A stretch of 64,000 nucleotides of DNA, from contig NZ_LQRT01000035.1 of assembly GCF_001632745.1 (NCBI RefSeq), positions 434,001-498,000 on the forward strand, in the 5' to 3' direction. Source of the stretch: Aquimarina aggregata. GTDB lineage: Bacteria; Bacteroidota; Bacteroidia; Flavobacteriales; Flavobacteriaceae. Under the pieces are notes generated by a model. It had not been told where the DNA came from. It did no database searches and worked only from the letters and a program-made list of their open reading frames with translations. Position 1 is the stretch's first letter. The number at the start of each line of letters is the position of its first letter. The translations under genes were made by a program, and so were the position numbers. Positions 18,619-27,584 of this stretch are shown here, piece by piece.

Positions 18619-19443
18619 ATGGCAAACAATATCGAAGTAAAAGAATTACTTGATGCAGGTGTACACTTTGGACACCTTACAAGAAGATGGGATCCCAATA
18701 TGGCACCATATATTTATATGGAGCGTAATGGTATTCACATCATTAACTTATATAAAACTGCTGCAAAAATTGATGAAGCTAGTGAAGCTTTGAAAAAGAT
18801 CGCAGCATCAGGCAGAAAAATCCTTTTTGTCGCAACCAAAAAACAAGCTAAAGAAATCGTAGCCGAAAAGGCAAGCAAAGCAAATCAGCCATATATTACT
18901 GAAAGATGGCCTGGTGGAATGCTTACTAACTTTGTTACTATCCGTAAAGCCGTTAAGAAAATGGCCGCTATTGATAGAATGAAGAAAGACGGTACTTTTA
19001 ACACACTATCTAAGAAAGAACGTCTTCAAGTAGATCGTTTAAGAGCTAAATTAGAAAAGAACCTTGGTTCTATTTCTGACATGACTCGTCTACCTGGAGC
19101 TTTATTTGTTGTAGATATTACTCGCGAGCACATCGCAGTAAAAGAAGCTCAGAAATTAAACATTCCTATTTTTGCAATGGTAGATACTAACTCTGACCCA
19201 CGTCAAGTAGACTATCTAATCCCTGCAAATGATGATGCTTCTAAATCAATCGATAAAGTAATGACTTATGTTAGTGATGCTATTATTGAAGGGTTAAGCG
19301 AAAGAAAAGCTTCTAAAGAAGCTCCTAAAAAGGATGCTCCTGCAAAAGCTAAAGCTGAAAAACCAGCACCAGCAGCTGTAGCTACCGAAGCAGCACCTGC
19401 TCCTGCAGTGACTGAAGAAGTTGCAAAGCAAGAAGAAGAATAA
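18619..19443 (+). CDS. rpsB: 30S ribosomal protein S2
   Basis: A 274-residue S2 with the conserved start KELLDAGVHFGHLTRRWDP and the P-loop-like region typical of the family. Residues after about 235 form an Ala/Lys/Pro/Glu-rich extension absent from E. coli S2 but usual in Bacteroidota. The ATG at 18619 is chosen over one 42 bases upstream that would place non-homologous residues first and lies inside the leader hairpin. Confidence 0.97.
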   Translation: MANNIEVKELLDAGVHFGHLTRRWDPNMAPYIYMERNGIHIINLYKTAAKIDEASEALKKIAASGRKILFVATKKQAKEIVAEKASKANQPYITERWPGGMLTNFVTIRKAVKKMAAIDRMKKDGTFNTLSKKERLQVDRLRAKLEKNLGSISDMTRLPGALFVVDITREHIAVKEAQKLNIPIFAMVDTNSDPRQVDYLIPANDDASKSIDKVMTYVSDAIIEGLSERKASKEAPKKDAPAKAKAEKPAPAAVATEAAPAPAVTEEVAKQEEE

Positions 19444-19527
19444 ACAGATTGACAAGCTAACAATCTTTTTAAAATTCGAAGTTGAGTTTTAATTTTAATT
19501 AAGCTTAACTTTAATATAAAATCGATG

Positions 19528-19578
19528 AGTCGTTTGGTTATTTACTTTTGCAGTACTTACTAAACGACTTATTTTTTT
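19528..19578 (+). terminator. rpsB-tsf terminator hairpin enclosing a promoter
   Basis: AGTCGTTTGG (19528-19537) pairs with CTAAACGACT (19560-19569) over 10 bp (one G-U), followed by an A and a seven-T run. The 22-nt loop contains TACTTTTG (19543-19550), an exact TAnnTTTG box that would start transcription for tsf just past the hairpin. No good -33 element was seen at the expected distance. Confidence 0.6.
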
Positions 19579-19607
19579 AAACACAAAATAATTAAATATT
19601 TAAAGAT

Positions 19608-20573
19608 ATGGCAAAGATTACAGCCGCAGAAGTAAATAAATTAAGAAAAGCTACAGGTGCCGGAATGATGGATTGTAAAAAAGCACTTGTAGAAGCTGAC
19701 GGAGATTTTGATAAAGCTATCAAAATCCTTAGAGAAAAAGGGCAAAAAATTGCAGACAAAAGAGCCGACAGAGATTCTTCTGAAGGTGCAGTTATCGCAA
19801 AAGTTAACGAATCTAAAAACAAAGGAGTTATTGTATCTCTTAACTGTGAAACAGATTTCGTTGGAAAAAATGACTCATTTGTTTCTCTAGCAAAAGAATT
19901 AGCTGAACTTGCTCTTAACACGAATACAAAAGATGAATTTTTGGCTGCAGACTTTAATGGCATGACTGTTCAGGAAAAACTTACTGAACAAACAGGTGTT
20001 ATCGGAGAAAAAATTGAAATTGGAGATTTCAAAGTACTAGAAGCTCCTTTCGTTGGTGCCTATGTTCACGGTAATAAAATTGGTGCCCTAACTGGTTTAT
20101 CTACAGCTATAGATAGTGCAGAAACTCTTGCAAAAGATATTTCTATGCAAGTTGCCTCTATGGGTGCTACTACATTATCTTACAAAGATTTTGATCCAGA
20201 ATATGTTGCTTCTGAAACACAAGCAAGAATTGCTGCCATTGAAAAAGAAAATATCGAATTAGGAAGGTTAGGAAAAACTTTAAAAAATGTTCCTCAATTT
20301 ATTTCTAGAGCACAATTAACAGATGATGTTATTGCTAAAGCTGAAGAAAGATTAAAAGAAGAACTTAAAGCTGAAGGAAAACCTGAACAAATTTGGGATA
20401 GAATTCTTCCTGGTAAGTTAGAAAGATTTATTTCTGACAACACAACTTTAGATCAAGAACAATGTCTTCTTGACCAAAACTTCATTAAAGATGAAAAGAA
20501 AAGCGTTGCTGATTATGTTCAGTCATTAGGTGATGTTGCTGTTGTTAGTTTCGAAAGAGTATCTTTAGGATAA
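19608..20573 (+). CDS. tsf: Elongation factor Ts
   Basis: A 321-residue EF-Ts, the nucleotide exchange factor for EF-Tu. The N-terminal UBA-like domain (AAEVNKLRKATGAGMMDCKKAL) and the TDFVGKN segment that contacts EF-Tu are present. The length is normal for Flavobacteriia, longer than E. coli. A strong terminator follows, separating it from pyrH. Confidence 0.98.
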   Translation: MAKITAAEVNKLRKATGAGMMDCKKALVEADGDFDKAIKILREKGQKIADKRADRDSSEGAVIAKVNESKNKGVIVSLNCETDFVGKNDSFVSLAKELAELALNTNTKDEFLAADFNGMTVQEKLTEQTGVIGEKIEIGDFKVLEAPFVGAYVHGNKIGALTGLSTAIDSAETLAKDISMQVASMGATTLSYKDFDPEYVASETQARIAAIEKENIELGRLGKTLKNVPQFISRAQLTDDVIAKAEERLKEELKAEGKPEQIWDRILPGKLERFISDNTTLDQEQCLLDQNFIKDEKKSVADYVQSLGDVAVVSFERVSLG

Positions 20574-20609
20574 ACAACACTATAAATATTTTGCCTTGTG
20601 CAAGAAACA

Positions 20610-20646
20610 AAAACCGCTTCTATAAAAATAGAAGCGGTTTTTTCTT
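20610..20646 (+). terminator. tsf terminator
   Basis: AAAACCGCTTCTAT (20610-20623), a 4-nt loop and the exact 14-nt complement, ending in TTTTTT. It follows the tsf stop by about 35 nt. Confidence 0.92.
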
Positions 20647-20857
20647 CTTCATTTTTCAAAATATTTCTTCAATAATATTTACAACAACACTTCGCCTTAA
20701 ATTGCTTCAAGGTTTTGCCCCCAAATAAAGACTAACTCCCCAATCAGTCAATACTGATGTTAAAACACTATATTAAAAACACTTATCATCCCCCTCATTT
20801 TTTTTGTTTTCCTCAGGACAAACCTATGACATAAATCAAAGCCAATCAACAAAAACA

Positions 20858-20888
20858 CTAGGGGAAAAAAACCCATTTTAAAAGGGGG
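20858..20888. repeat. G-run/C-run dyad, copy 1
   Basis: CTAGGGG-A7-CCC at 20858-20874, with an extra GGGGG at 20884-20888. It resembles the dyads at 27535, 33533 and 53849 and is the least symmetrical of the four. Confidence 0.4.
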
Positions 20889-20979
20889 ATTTTAATATCA
20901 CAAAAAGTCCCTAGAATCCGAAAAAAAATCCATTTCCCTTCAAATTCATTTAAAGTATTTTCTAAATTAAGAATATCAT

Positions 20980-20987
20980 TATATTTG
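20980..20987 (+). promoter_or_regulatory. pyrH promoter -7 box
   Basis: TATATTTG, an exact TAnnTTTG match, 20 nt before the pyrH ATG. No TTTG lies at the ideal upstream spacing. Confidence 0.55.
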
Positions 20988-21007
20988 CACCATAGTTAAA
21001 CCTCACG

Positions 21008-21715
21008 ATGAAATACAAAAGAATATTACTTAAATTATCTGGTGAAGCCTTAATGGGTGATCGCCAATATGGTATAGACCCAAAAAGATTGGCCGAGTAT
21101 GCCCATGAAATCAAACAAATCACTAACGAAAACGTGCAAGTCGCTATTGTTATAGGAGGAGGTAATATTTTTAGAGGTGTTGCTGGGGCTAGTAAAGGAA
21201 TGGATCGAGTGCAAGCAGATCACATGGGAATGTTAGCAACAGTAATTAATGGATTAGCATTACAAAGCGCACTTGAAGATGCAGAAATACCAACTCGTTT
21301 ACAATCGGCAGTAAAGATTAATGAAGTTGCTGAGCCTTTTATAAGAAGAAGAGCAATGCGCCATTTAGAAAAAGGTCGTGTTGTTATTTTTGGAGGAGGA
21401 ACAGGAAATCCATATTTTACAACTGACTCTGCTGCAGTATTAAGAGCTATAGAAATTAATGCTGATGTAATACTTAAAGGAACTAGAGTAGATGGAATTT
21501 ACACTTCTGATCCCGAAAAAAATGCAGATGCCACAAAATTTGATTTTATTTCATTTGATGATGTTTTGCGTAAAGGTTTAAAAGTCATGGATACTACAGC
21601 CTTTACATTAAGTCAAGAAAATGAATTACCAATAGTAGTTTTTGATATGAACAAGGCTGGCAACTTACTTAAAGTAGTTTCTGGTGAAGCTATTGGAACT
21701 CAAGTAAATTTATAG
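21008..21715 (+). CDS. pyrH: UMP kinase
   Basis: A 235-residue amino-acid-kinase-fold enzyme that phosphorylates UMP to UDP. Visible motifs: KLSGEALMG at the N-terminus, VIGGGNIFRG, RRRAMRHLEKGRVVIF, GTGNPYFTTD and LKGTRVDGIYTSDP. It lies directly before frr with 26 nt between, the classical pyrH-frr pair. Confidence 0.98.
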   Translation: MKYKRILLKLSGEALMGDRQYGIDPKRLAEYAHEIKQITNENVQVAIVIGGGNIFRGVAGASKGMDRVQADHMGMLATVINGLALQSALEDAEIPTRLQSAVKINEVAEPFIRRRAMRHLEKGRVVIFGGGTGNPYFTTDSAAVLRAIEINADVILKGTRVDGIYTSDPEKNADATKFDFISFDDVLRKGLKVMDTTAFTLSQENELPIVVFDMNKAGNLLKVVSGEAIGTQVNL

Positions 21716-21741
21716 ATCAGTCCAAAGAAAAGTAATACAAA

Positions 21742-22305
21742 ATGAACGAAGAAATAGATTTTATTGTAGATTCTACCAAAGAAGCTATGCAAGCTGCAAT
21801 TGCTCATTTAGAAAAAAAATTACTTAACATTAGAGCTGGTAAAGCTTCTCCTGCAATGTTAGGTGGTGTAATGGTTCAATATTACGGAGCCCCTACTCCG
21901 TTAAATCAAGTAGGTAACGTAAGTACACCCGATGCAAGAACCATAACTATTCAACCTTTCGAAAAATCTCTTATTCAAGAAATAGAAAAAGGAATTCTAG
22001 TGGCTAATCTAGGTTTTAACCCTATGAATAATGGAGAAAGTGTTATCATTAGCGTACCTCCTCTTACCGAGGAAAGACGTAGAGATTTAGCAAAACAAGC
22101 TAAAGCCGAAGCTGAAGATTCTAAAGTTGGTGTGCGTAACGATCGCAAAAACGCTAATAATGATATTAAAAAACTAGAAAAAGATGGTCTATCCGAGGAT
22201 ATGGCAAAAAATGCTGAGCTCGATATTCAACAATTAACAGATAATTACATCAAAAAAATTGATGAAATGTTAGCTCTTAAAGAAAAAGAAATAATGACAG
22301 TTTAG
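21742..22305 (+). CDS. frr: Ribosome recycling factor
   Basis: A 187-residue RRF that splits post-termination ribosomes with EF-G. It has the conserved LLNIRAGKASPAML near residue 30, VQYYGAPTPLNQVGNVSTPD, and the helical VGVRNDRKNANNDIKKLEK region. It ends in a strong terminator whose loop contains an out-of-place ATG. Confidence 0.98.
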   Translation: MNEEIDFIVDSTKEAMQAAIAHLEKKLLNIRAGKASPAMLGGVMVQYYGAPTPLNQVGNVSTPDARTITIQPFEKSLIQEIEKGILVANLGFNPMNNGESVIISVPPLTEERRRDLAKQAKAEAEDSKVGVRNDRKNANNDIKKLEKDGLSEDMAKNAELDIQQLTDNYIKKIDEMLALKEKEIMTV

Positions 22306-22333
22306 TATTTTTATACACCAAAATTATATATCC

Positions 22334-22364
22334 AAGCGTTTTCAATATGAAAACGCTTTTTTTG
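22334..22364 (+). terminator. pyrH-frr terminator
   Basis: AAGCGTTTTC (22334-22343), loop AATAT, GAAAACGCTT (22349-22358), then a T run. The ATG at 22347 falls in the loop and stem and is not a start codon. Confidence 0.9.
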
Positions 22365-22394
22365 TATCTTCGTTTCTTGAATCTGATCACTATA

Positions 22395-24836
22395 ATGCGA
22401 AACAAATTATTTTGTTTATTACTTTTTTCTCAATTTGTTTTACTATCTCAAGTTAACATAACGGGCATTGTAATTGACGCAAGCTCATCCCAGCCCCTAC
22501 CTTTTGCTTCTATAACAACTGAAGTTTCCTCATACGCACTAACCTCGGTTAATGGTGAGTTCACTATACGATGCGAAAATCATCCCGTGCATCTAACGAT
22601 AAGTTACCTAGGTTATGAAACGAAAAAACTAACAATACAATCTAAAAGTGCCGATAAAATAGAGATTAGGCTTCATCCTAAAGAAGAAAATCTATCTACG
22701 GTAAAAATTGCAGTTGCAGAAAATATAGCTTCTAAAGTGATCAAAAAAGCTATCCGAAGAAAAAATCAAAACAACCCCAAAAAGGCCTTAAAAAGTTTTA
22801 GCTATAGTAGTTATAATAAGTTCAAGATTACAGAAGATAATCAGGCTACAATAGAAACCCAAGACACAACAAATGTTGAGATAGAACAATTGCTAAATAA
22901 ATCTCACTCTTTCTTATCAGAAAAAGTAAGCCAACATCAATACACCAGAAAATCAAAAGGAAAAGAAACTGTTCTAGCAACTAGAATGACGGGGTTTGAA
23001 GAGCCTATATATAATGTACTTGGGATAAAAATACAATCAAATTCACTATACGAAGAAGATTACACCATTTTTAACGAGAAATACATCGGCCCACTATCTA
23101 ATCGAGCTCTTAAAAATTATTATTATAAAATTCTCGACACCGTTCAAAGCAAAAGACCTTCTTTAGTCGTCCTTTTTCAACCTAGAAAGTCTAAAAAAAT
23201 TGCAAGCCTAGAAGGTGTATTATATCTAGATATAGAGACATTAGCAATACAGAAGGCTATCTTAGAATTAAGAGGTGAGCTAGATGTAATGGCAACTCAC
23301 AATTTTAAGTATTTCGATTCTCAAAATAGTTGGTTTCCTATTGATCAGGAAATATCTATTCGACCAGGAAAAGGTAGACAAAAAGTAAGCCTTTTTGGAG
23401 GTCGCATTTCTGTAGGTCGTTTAGGTAATGACAAAAGAAGTTTTACCGGAAACAATGACTTTTTGCTTTCTAAAACAGATTTATTCGACATTCGTTTAAA
23501 TGATCGACAAAATGTAAAACTACAAGATGCCTCTATTAAAGTTGACCCCGAAGCCAATAATAGATCAGAAGAATACTGGAATAAATACAGAACGAGTGGT
23601 ATTACAGAAAAAGACATCAATTCTTTCCCCATTGTTGATAGTATTGTTAAAGCTCAAAATATAGAAAGAAGAATTGATGTTATACAAAGTTTTAATATCG
23701 GATATTATCCTGTTGGTTTCTTTGATTTTGATCTTACCTACCCTATTAAATATAATAATTTTGAAGGTTTACGATTAGGTCTTGGTGGATTAACTAACAA
23801 GAAATTCTCAAAGCGTTTCCGATTAGAAGGTTACGCAGTTTATGGTTTTAGAGATAAAAAATCAAAATTCGGTATTGGTGGTGGTGTCTTATTAAACAAA
23901 AACTCAAGCTCCTGGTTAAATCTAAATTATACAGACGACCTTAAAGAAGTAGGTAGTTTTTTATACCTCACCGATAGACGAGTCTATTCATTATTCGAAC
24001 CCCGATTAGTAAATATTGATTTTTACTATAAGCATAGAACTTGGAGAACAAGTTTACAACATCAAATTTTTCCTAGACTCTTATCCGAAACTGAATTTTC
24101 TGTTAGCAATATCGATCAAACGGGAGGATACCAATTTCTTAATAATGGAAATTTATTTTCTTCATATAAAACTGCAGAAGCTACAATTGCTTTACGATGG
24201 AGTCCTTTTAGCAAGTTTTTAAAAACACCCAACGGCATTAAAGAAATTCATGACGGATACCCAAAAGTAACTGCTCAGTACACTCAAGGTATTAAAGGTA
24301 TTTTTGACAGTGATTTTACTTACGGAAAAATAGGAGTTAAAGCTCAATATGTGATTACAAGAATCAATCAATCTAGAACCAGTGTCTTATTTGAAGCTGA
24401 TCTAGCAACTGGAGACGTTCCACTAACCCATTTGTACCACGCATTTCCTAATGCTCCAACAAAAGAAACTGTTTTACAACGATTCTCTGTAGCCGGCAGA
24501 AGAACCTTTGAAACTATGTTTTTTGGAGAATTCTTTAGTGATCGCCTTGCTACCTTGCAAATAAATCACAGAATTAGACCTTTGAAAATTGCAAATTGGT
24601 TAAAACCCGAATTAGTTTTCATTACGCGATACGCAATTGGAGATGTTAGTAATCCAGAAAATCATCAAGGAGTGAGCTTTGACTCACTACAACAAATTTA
24701 TCAAGAATCAGGTTTTGAAATCAATAAATTATTTGCTGGATTTGGATTAAGCTTTGCATACAGATATGGTGCATATCACCTACCTAGATTTGAAGATAAC
24801 ATTTCTTTTAAGTTTACTTTTTATCTAAAACTTTAA
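22395..24836 (+). CDS. CarboxypepD_reg-like / DUF5686 protein
   Basis: An 813-residue outer-membrane protein. After a signal peptide (RNKLFCLLLFSQF...LLSQ) comes a carboxypeptidase-regulatory-like beta-sandwich (VNITGIVIDASSSQPLPFASI to LSYLGYETKKL), the plug-like domain also seen in TonB-dependent receptors. The remainder is DUF5686, rich in amphipathic strands and ending FKFTFYLKL, consistent with a beta barrel. Function unknown. The ATG at 22395 is chosen because the longer frame would begin inside the frr terminator. A weak TATCTTCG box at 22364-22371 could serve as promoter. Confidence 0.85.
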   Translation: MRNKLFCLLLFSQFVLLSQVNITGIVIDASSSQPLPFASITTEVSSYALTSVNGEFTIRCENHPVHLTISYLGYETKKLTIQSKSADKIEIRLHPKEENLSTVKIAVAENIASKVIKKAIRRKNQNNPKKALKSFSYSSYNKFKITEDNQATIETQDTTNVEIEQLLNKSHSFLSEKVSQHQYTRKSKGKETVLATRMTGFEEPIYNVLGIKIQSNSLYEEDYTIFNEKYIGPLSNRALKNYYYKILDTVQSKRPSLVVLFQPRKSKKIASLEGVLYLDIETLAIQKAILELRGELDVMATHNFKYFDSQNSWFPIDQEISIRPGKGRQKVSLFGGRISVGRLGNDKRSFTGNNDFLLSKTDLFDIRLNDRQNVKLQDASIKVDPEANNRSEEYWNKYRTSGITEKDINSFPIVDSIVKAQNIERRIDVIQSFNIGYYPVGFFDFDLTYPIKYNNFEGLRLGLGGLTNKKFSKRFRLEGYAVYGFRDKKSKFGIGGGVLLNKNSSSWLNLNYTDDLKEVGSFLYLTDRRVYSLFEPRLVNIDFYYKHRTWRTSLQHQIFPRLLSETEFSVSNIDQTGGYQFLNNGNLFSSYKTAEATIALRWSPFSKFLKTPNGIKEIHDGYPKVTAQYTQGIKGIFDSDFTYGKIGVKAQYVITRINQSRTSVLFEADLATGDVPLTHLYHAFPNAPTKETVLQRFSVAGRRTFETMFFGEFFSDRLATLQINHRIRPLKIANWLKPELVFITRYAIGDVSNPENHQGVSFDSLQQIYQESGFEINKLFAGFGLSFAYRYGAYHLPRFEDNISFKFTFYLKL

Positions 24837-24896
24837 AGCATTATATAATTATTAATTTTCTTGCTATAATTCGCAAATAATAAACCTTCAAATTCT

Positions 24897-24904
24897 TACA
24901 TTTG
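24897..24904 (+). promoter_or_regulatory. Promoter -7 box of the RND exporter gene
   Basis: TACATTTG followed by CA, an exact TAnnTTTG box 17 nt before the ATG at 24922. Confidence 0.55.
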
Positions 24905-24921
24905 CATCAGGCAAATAAAGA

Positions 24922-27330
24922 ATGGCAAAATTATTCAGTTTCGGGTTTTGGAATGCACTGGCTGGAGTTATACTTCGAAATAGAGCTATAATATTCCTAA
25001 CAATAGTAGGGATTACAATTTTTATGGGTTTTCAATGGAAAAATATGAAATTTTCCCATTCGGAGGCCAATTTACTTCCTGATGATCATGAGATCAATAT
25101 CAAGTATCAAAACTTCCTGCAAAAGTTTGGAGAAGAAGGCAACCTTATTGTAATGGCAGTAAAAGACAGTAGTCTTTTTACTCCTACAAAACTAAAAGCT
25201 TGGAACGATTTTAATAATTCTTTTAAAAAATACGAAGAAATTGATCTTGTCGTGTCTATCGCTGATCTTAAAAAGTTAATCAAAAAAGACAACCCCCAAA
25301 GGTTTGAATTAGTCGATTTTATTAAAGATTCTACATATACCGATGAAAAAGTTGCTGCCTATGAATCTGAGTTGTTTACTAAACTTCCTTTTTATGAAGG
25401 ACTCGTTTACAGCAAAAACTCTAAGACTATACAAAGCGCAATTTATCTTAAAAAAGATATTGTAAATACTAAAGCCAGAAAATTATTTATTGAAAATGTT
25501 TTAAATCCTGCTGTACAGGAATTCGAAGCAAAATATGAAATGGATGTTAAGGTATCTGGTATGCCATATATTAGAACCATGAATTCTCAGAACATCATGG
25601 ATGAAATTTCTGTTTTTATACTTGCCGCTTTACTTGTAACCTCGTTAATCTTCTTTTTCTTTTTTAGGTCATTTAGAGCGACTTTTATATCCATGACTGC
25701 GGTTATTATTGGGGTAATGTGGGCTTTTGGAATCTTGGGTATTTTAGAATACGAAATAACCGTTCTTACTGCTATAATACCTCCTTTGGTAATCGTTATT
25801 GGAATTCCGAATTGTATCTTTTTAATTAATAAGTATCAACAAGAGATTAAAAAGCATGGTAATAAGGCTAAATCATTACAACGTGTAATAACAAAAGTTG
25901 GTAATGCTACTCTTATGACTAATGTTACTACTGCGTCGGGATTTGCAACTTTCGCTTTGACAGAAAGTAAGCTACTCAAAGAGTTTGGTATTGTGGCTTC
26001 GCTAAATATAATAGCGTTATTTATACTGTGTTTACTAGTCATTACTATTATATATAGTTACATGCCACAACCTAAAGAAAGACATCTTAAACACTTAGGA
26101 AAAGGCTGGATAGAGAAGTTAATCGACTGGATGGAAAATATGGTAAGAAATAGACGAATTACCATCTATTTTTCATCTGTAATAATTTTAATAGTAAGCA
26201 TCATTGGTATTTACACTATTAAAGTTTCTGGTAGTTTATTAGAAGATATGCCCAAAGCTGCTGGGTTTTATAAAGACATAACGTTTTTTGAAAAAGAATT
26301 CGATGGTATTATGCCATTAGAAATATTAATAGATACTAAACGTAAACAAGGCGTTTTAAAGCTTTCTACTTTAAAACGAATGGAAAAACTGCAGGAATTA
26401 TTAGAAGAAAATCCGCAACTATCAAAACCTATATCCATTGTAAGTTTGGTTAAATACTCCAAACAAGCATTCTATAATGGTAATCCCAAATATTATCAGA
26501 TACCAACAAGTCAGGAACGAAACTTTATACTACCCTATGCTAAAAGTTTTGAATCAGACTCAGGAATTATGAAAAGTTATGTAGATTCTACAGGCCAATA
26601 TGCCAGAATCACAACTTTCATGAAAGATGTTGGAACAGAAGAAATGGATAGAATTGAAGCAAGTCTAGCTCCAAAACTAGAAAAAATATTTCCCAAAGAG
26701 CGTTACGATGTATCATTTACAGGAAAAGCTCTTATTTTCCAAAAAGGAACAAAGTACTTGGTGTGGAATCTTACTTTTTCTTTAGGCCTTGCAGTTATAC
26801 TTATTGCAATATTTATGGCTTGGATGTTTAGATCCTGGAAAATGATAGTAATCTCCTTAATACCAAATTTACTACCTCTACTAATGACCGCAGGACTTAT
26901 GGGATATCTTGGAGTACCTATAAAACCTTCGACTATTTTAGTGTTTAGTATTGCCTTTGGTATTTCTGTAGATGATACGATACATTTTTTAGCTAAATAT
27001 CGACAAGAATTAAAATCAAATCACTGGAGAATTAGAAAATCAGTTTTTGCATCACTTAGAGAAACAGGCGTAAGTATGTTTTACACATCTACGGTATTAT
27101 TCTTTGGTTTTTCTGTATTTATGATTTCTAGTTTTGGTGGAACGAAAGCCTTAGGAGGTTTAGTTTCTACTACTCTTTTATTTGCAATGTTGGCTAACCT
27201 ATTATTATTACCTTCTTTATTACTGTCTTTAGAACGCAGTATTGCCAACAAAAAAACACTAAAAGAACCTACTTTAAAAATTATTCCGAACGAAGAAGAA
27301 CTAGAAGAATCTGAACAAGAGGAAGAATAG
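24922..27330 (+). CDS. RND/MMPL family exporter
   Basis: An 802-residue inner-membrane protein with the duplicated RND layout: helix 1 near residue 20, a periplasmic loop, five helices forming a sterol-sensing-like domain, then the same pattern again. The second half carries ISVDDTIHFLAKYR in its fourth helix, where paired acidic residues relay protons. This branch (hydrophobe/amphiphile exporter, MMPL type) typically moves lipids or hydrophobic molecules such as hopanoids. Substrate unknown. No membrane-fusion or outer-membrane partner is adjacent. The C-terminus is Glu-rich. Confidence 0.88.
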   Translation: MAKLFSFGFWNALAGVILRNRAIIFLTIVGITIFMGFQWKNMKFSHSEANLLPDDHEINIKYQNFLQKFGEEGNLIVMAVKDSSLFTPTKLKAWNDFNNSFKKYEEIDLVVSIADLKKLIKKDNPQRFELVDFIKDSTYTDEKVAAYESELFTKLPFYEGLVYSKNSKTIQSAIYLKKDIVNTKARKLFIENVLNPAVQEFEAKYEMDVKVSGMPYIRTMNSQNIMDEISVFILAALLVTSLIFFFFFRSFRATFISMTAVIIGVMWAFGILGILEYEITVLTAIIPPLVIVIGIPNCIFLINKYQQEIKKHGNKAKSLQRVITKVGNATLMTNVTTASGFATFALTESKLLKEFGIVASLNIIALFILCLLVITIIYSYMPQPKERHLKHLGKGWIEKLIDWMENMVRNRRITIYFSSVIILIVSIIGIYTIKVSGSLLEDMPKAAGFYKDITFFEKEFDGIMPLEILIDTKRKQGVLKLSTLKRMEKLQELLEENPQLSKPISIVSLVKYSKQAFYNGNPKYYQIPTSQERNFILPYAKSFESDSGIMKSYVDSTGQYARITTFMKDVGTEEMDRIEASLAPKLEKIFPKERYDVSFTGKALIFQKGTKYLVWNLTFSLGLAVILIAIFMAWMFRSWKMIVISLIPNLLPLLMTAGLMGYLGVPIKPSTILVFSIAFGISVDDTIHFLAKYRQELKSNHWRIRKSVFASLRETGVSMFYTSTVLFFGFSVFMISSFGGTKALGGLVSTTLLFAMLANLLLLPSLLLSLERSIANKKTLKEPTLKIIPNEEELEESEQEEE

Positions 27331-27393
27331 CGGATAATACACTACAAAACAAATTCAACACTTCCCTTTAATTTATTTAAAGTTATCTTTTTA

Positions 27394-27428
27394 AAATAAA
27401 AAAAGCCCCGTTAAAATTAACGGGACTT
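27394..27428 (-). terminator. Minus-strand terminator of the 43-codon gene
   Basis: Read on the minus strand, AAGTCCCGTTAA pairs with TTAACGGGGCTT over 12 bp (one G-U) around a 2-nt loop and is followed by CTTTTTTTATTTT. The T tract exists only on the minus strand, so a minus-strand transcript ends here. Confidence 0.85.
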
Positions 27429-27452
27429 CTGTAAGATAGATTACCCCAAAAC

Positions 27453-27584
27453 CTATCGAACTAAACTTAACGTAAACACAATCGTCATAATTGCATATGC
27501 AAGATACTGCCCCTTTTTGTATTTTAAAATAGCCCTAGGGGGGGAAAAATCCCCTTTTTCAGAATTTAACTGAAATTTTAACAT
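27453..27584 (-). CDS. Putative 43-aa small protein
   Basis: An ATG-initiated frame of 43 codons on the minus strand, ending in TAG 25 nt before a strong minus-strand terminator. The peptide starts MLKFQLNSEKGDFSPP, has a basic middle (KYKKGQ) and a hydrophobic C-terminus (YLAYAIMTIVFTLSLV) ending in Arg. That could form one membrane helix. A G-run/C-run dyad lies inside the reading frame and encodes KGDFSPP. The orphan terminator argues for a real transcript. Whether it is translated is uncertain: the dyad may instead be an operator or RNA element. I do not recognise the family. Confidence 0.4.
   Translation of the reverse strand: MLKFQLNSEKGDFSPPRAILKYKKGQYLAYAIMTIVFTLSLVR
27535..27554. 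repeat. G-run/C-run dyad, copy 2
   Basis: CTA-G7-AAAAAT-CCCC, followed six bases later by CAGAATTT. It lies within the 43-codon frame. Copies 3 and 4 have the same layout. Confidence 0.55.

Larger units (their letters stand above)
20574..21007. other. 434-bp gap between tsf and pyrH
   Basis: Holds the tsf terminator (20610-20646), a G-run/C-run dyad (CTAGGGG, seven A, CCC at 20858-20874) with a second GGGGG at 20884-20888, and the pyrH promoter box TATATTTG at 20980-20987. No gene supported. Confidence 0.6.

Noticed and set aside
19266..19463. Minus-strand frame opposite the rpsB 3' end
   Set aside because: Shadow of the Ala/Pro/Lys-rich S2 tail.
22347..22394. An upstream ATG that would lengthen the DUF5686 protein
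   Set aside because: It lies in the loop and stem of the frr terminator; the signal peptide begins at 22395.
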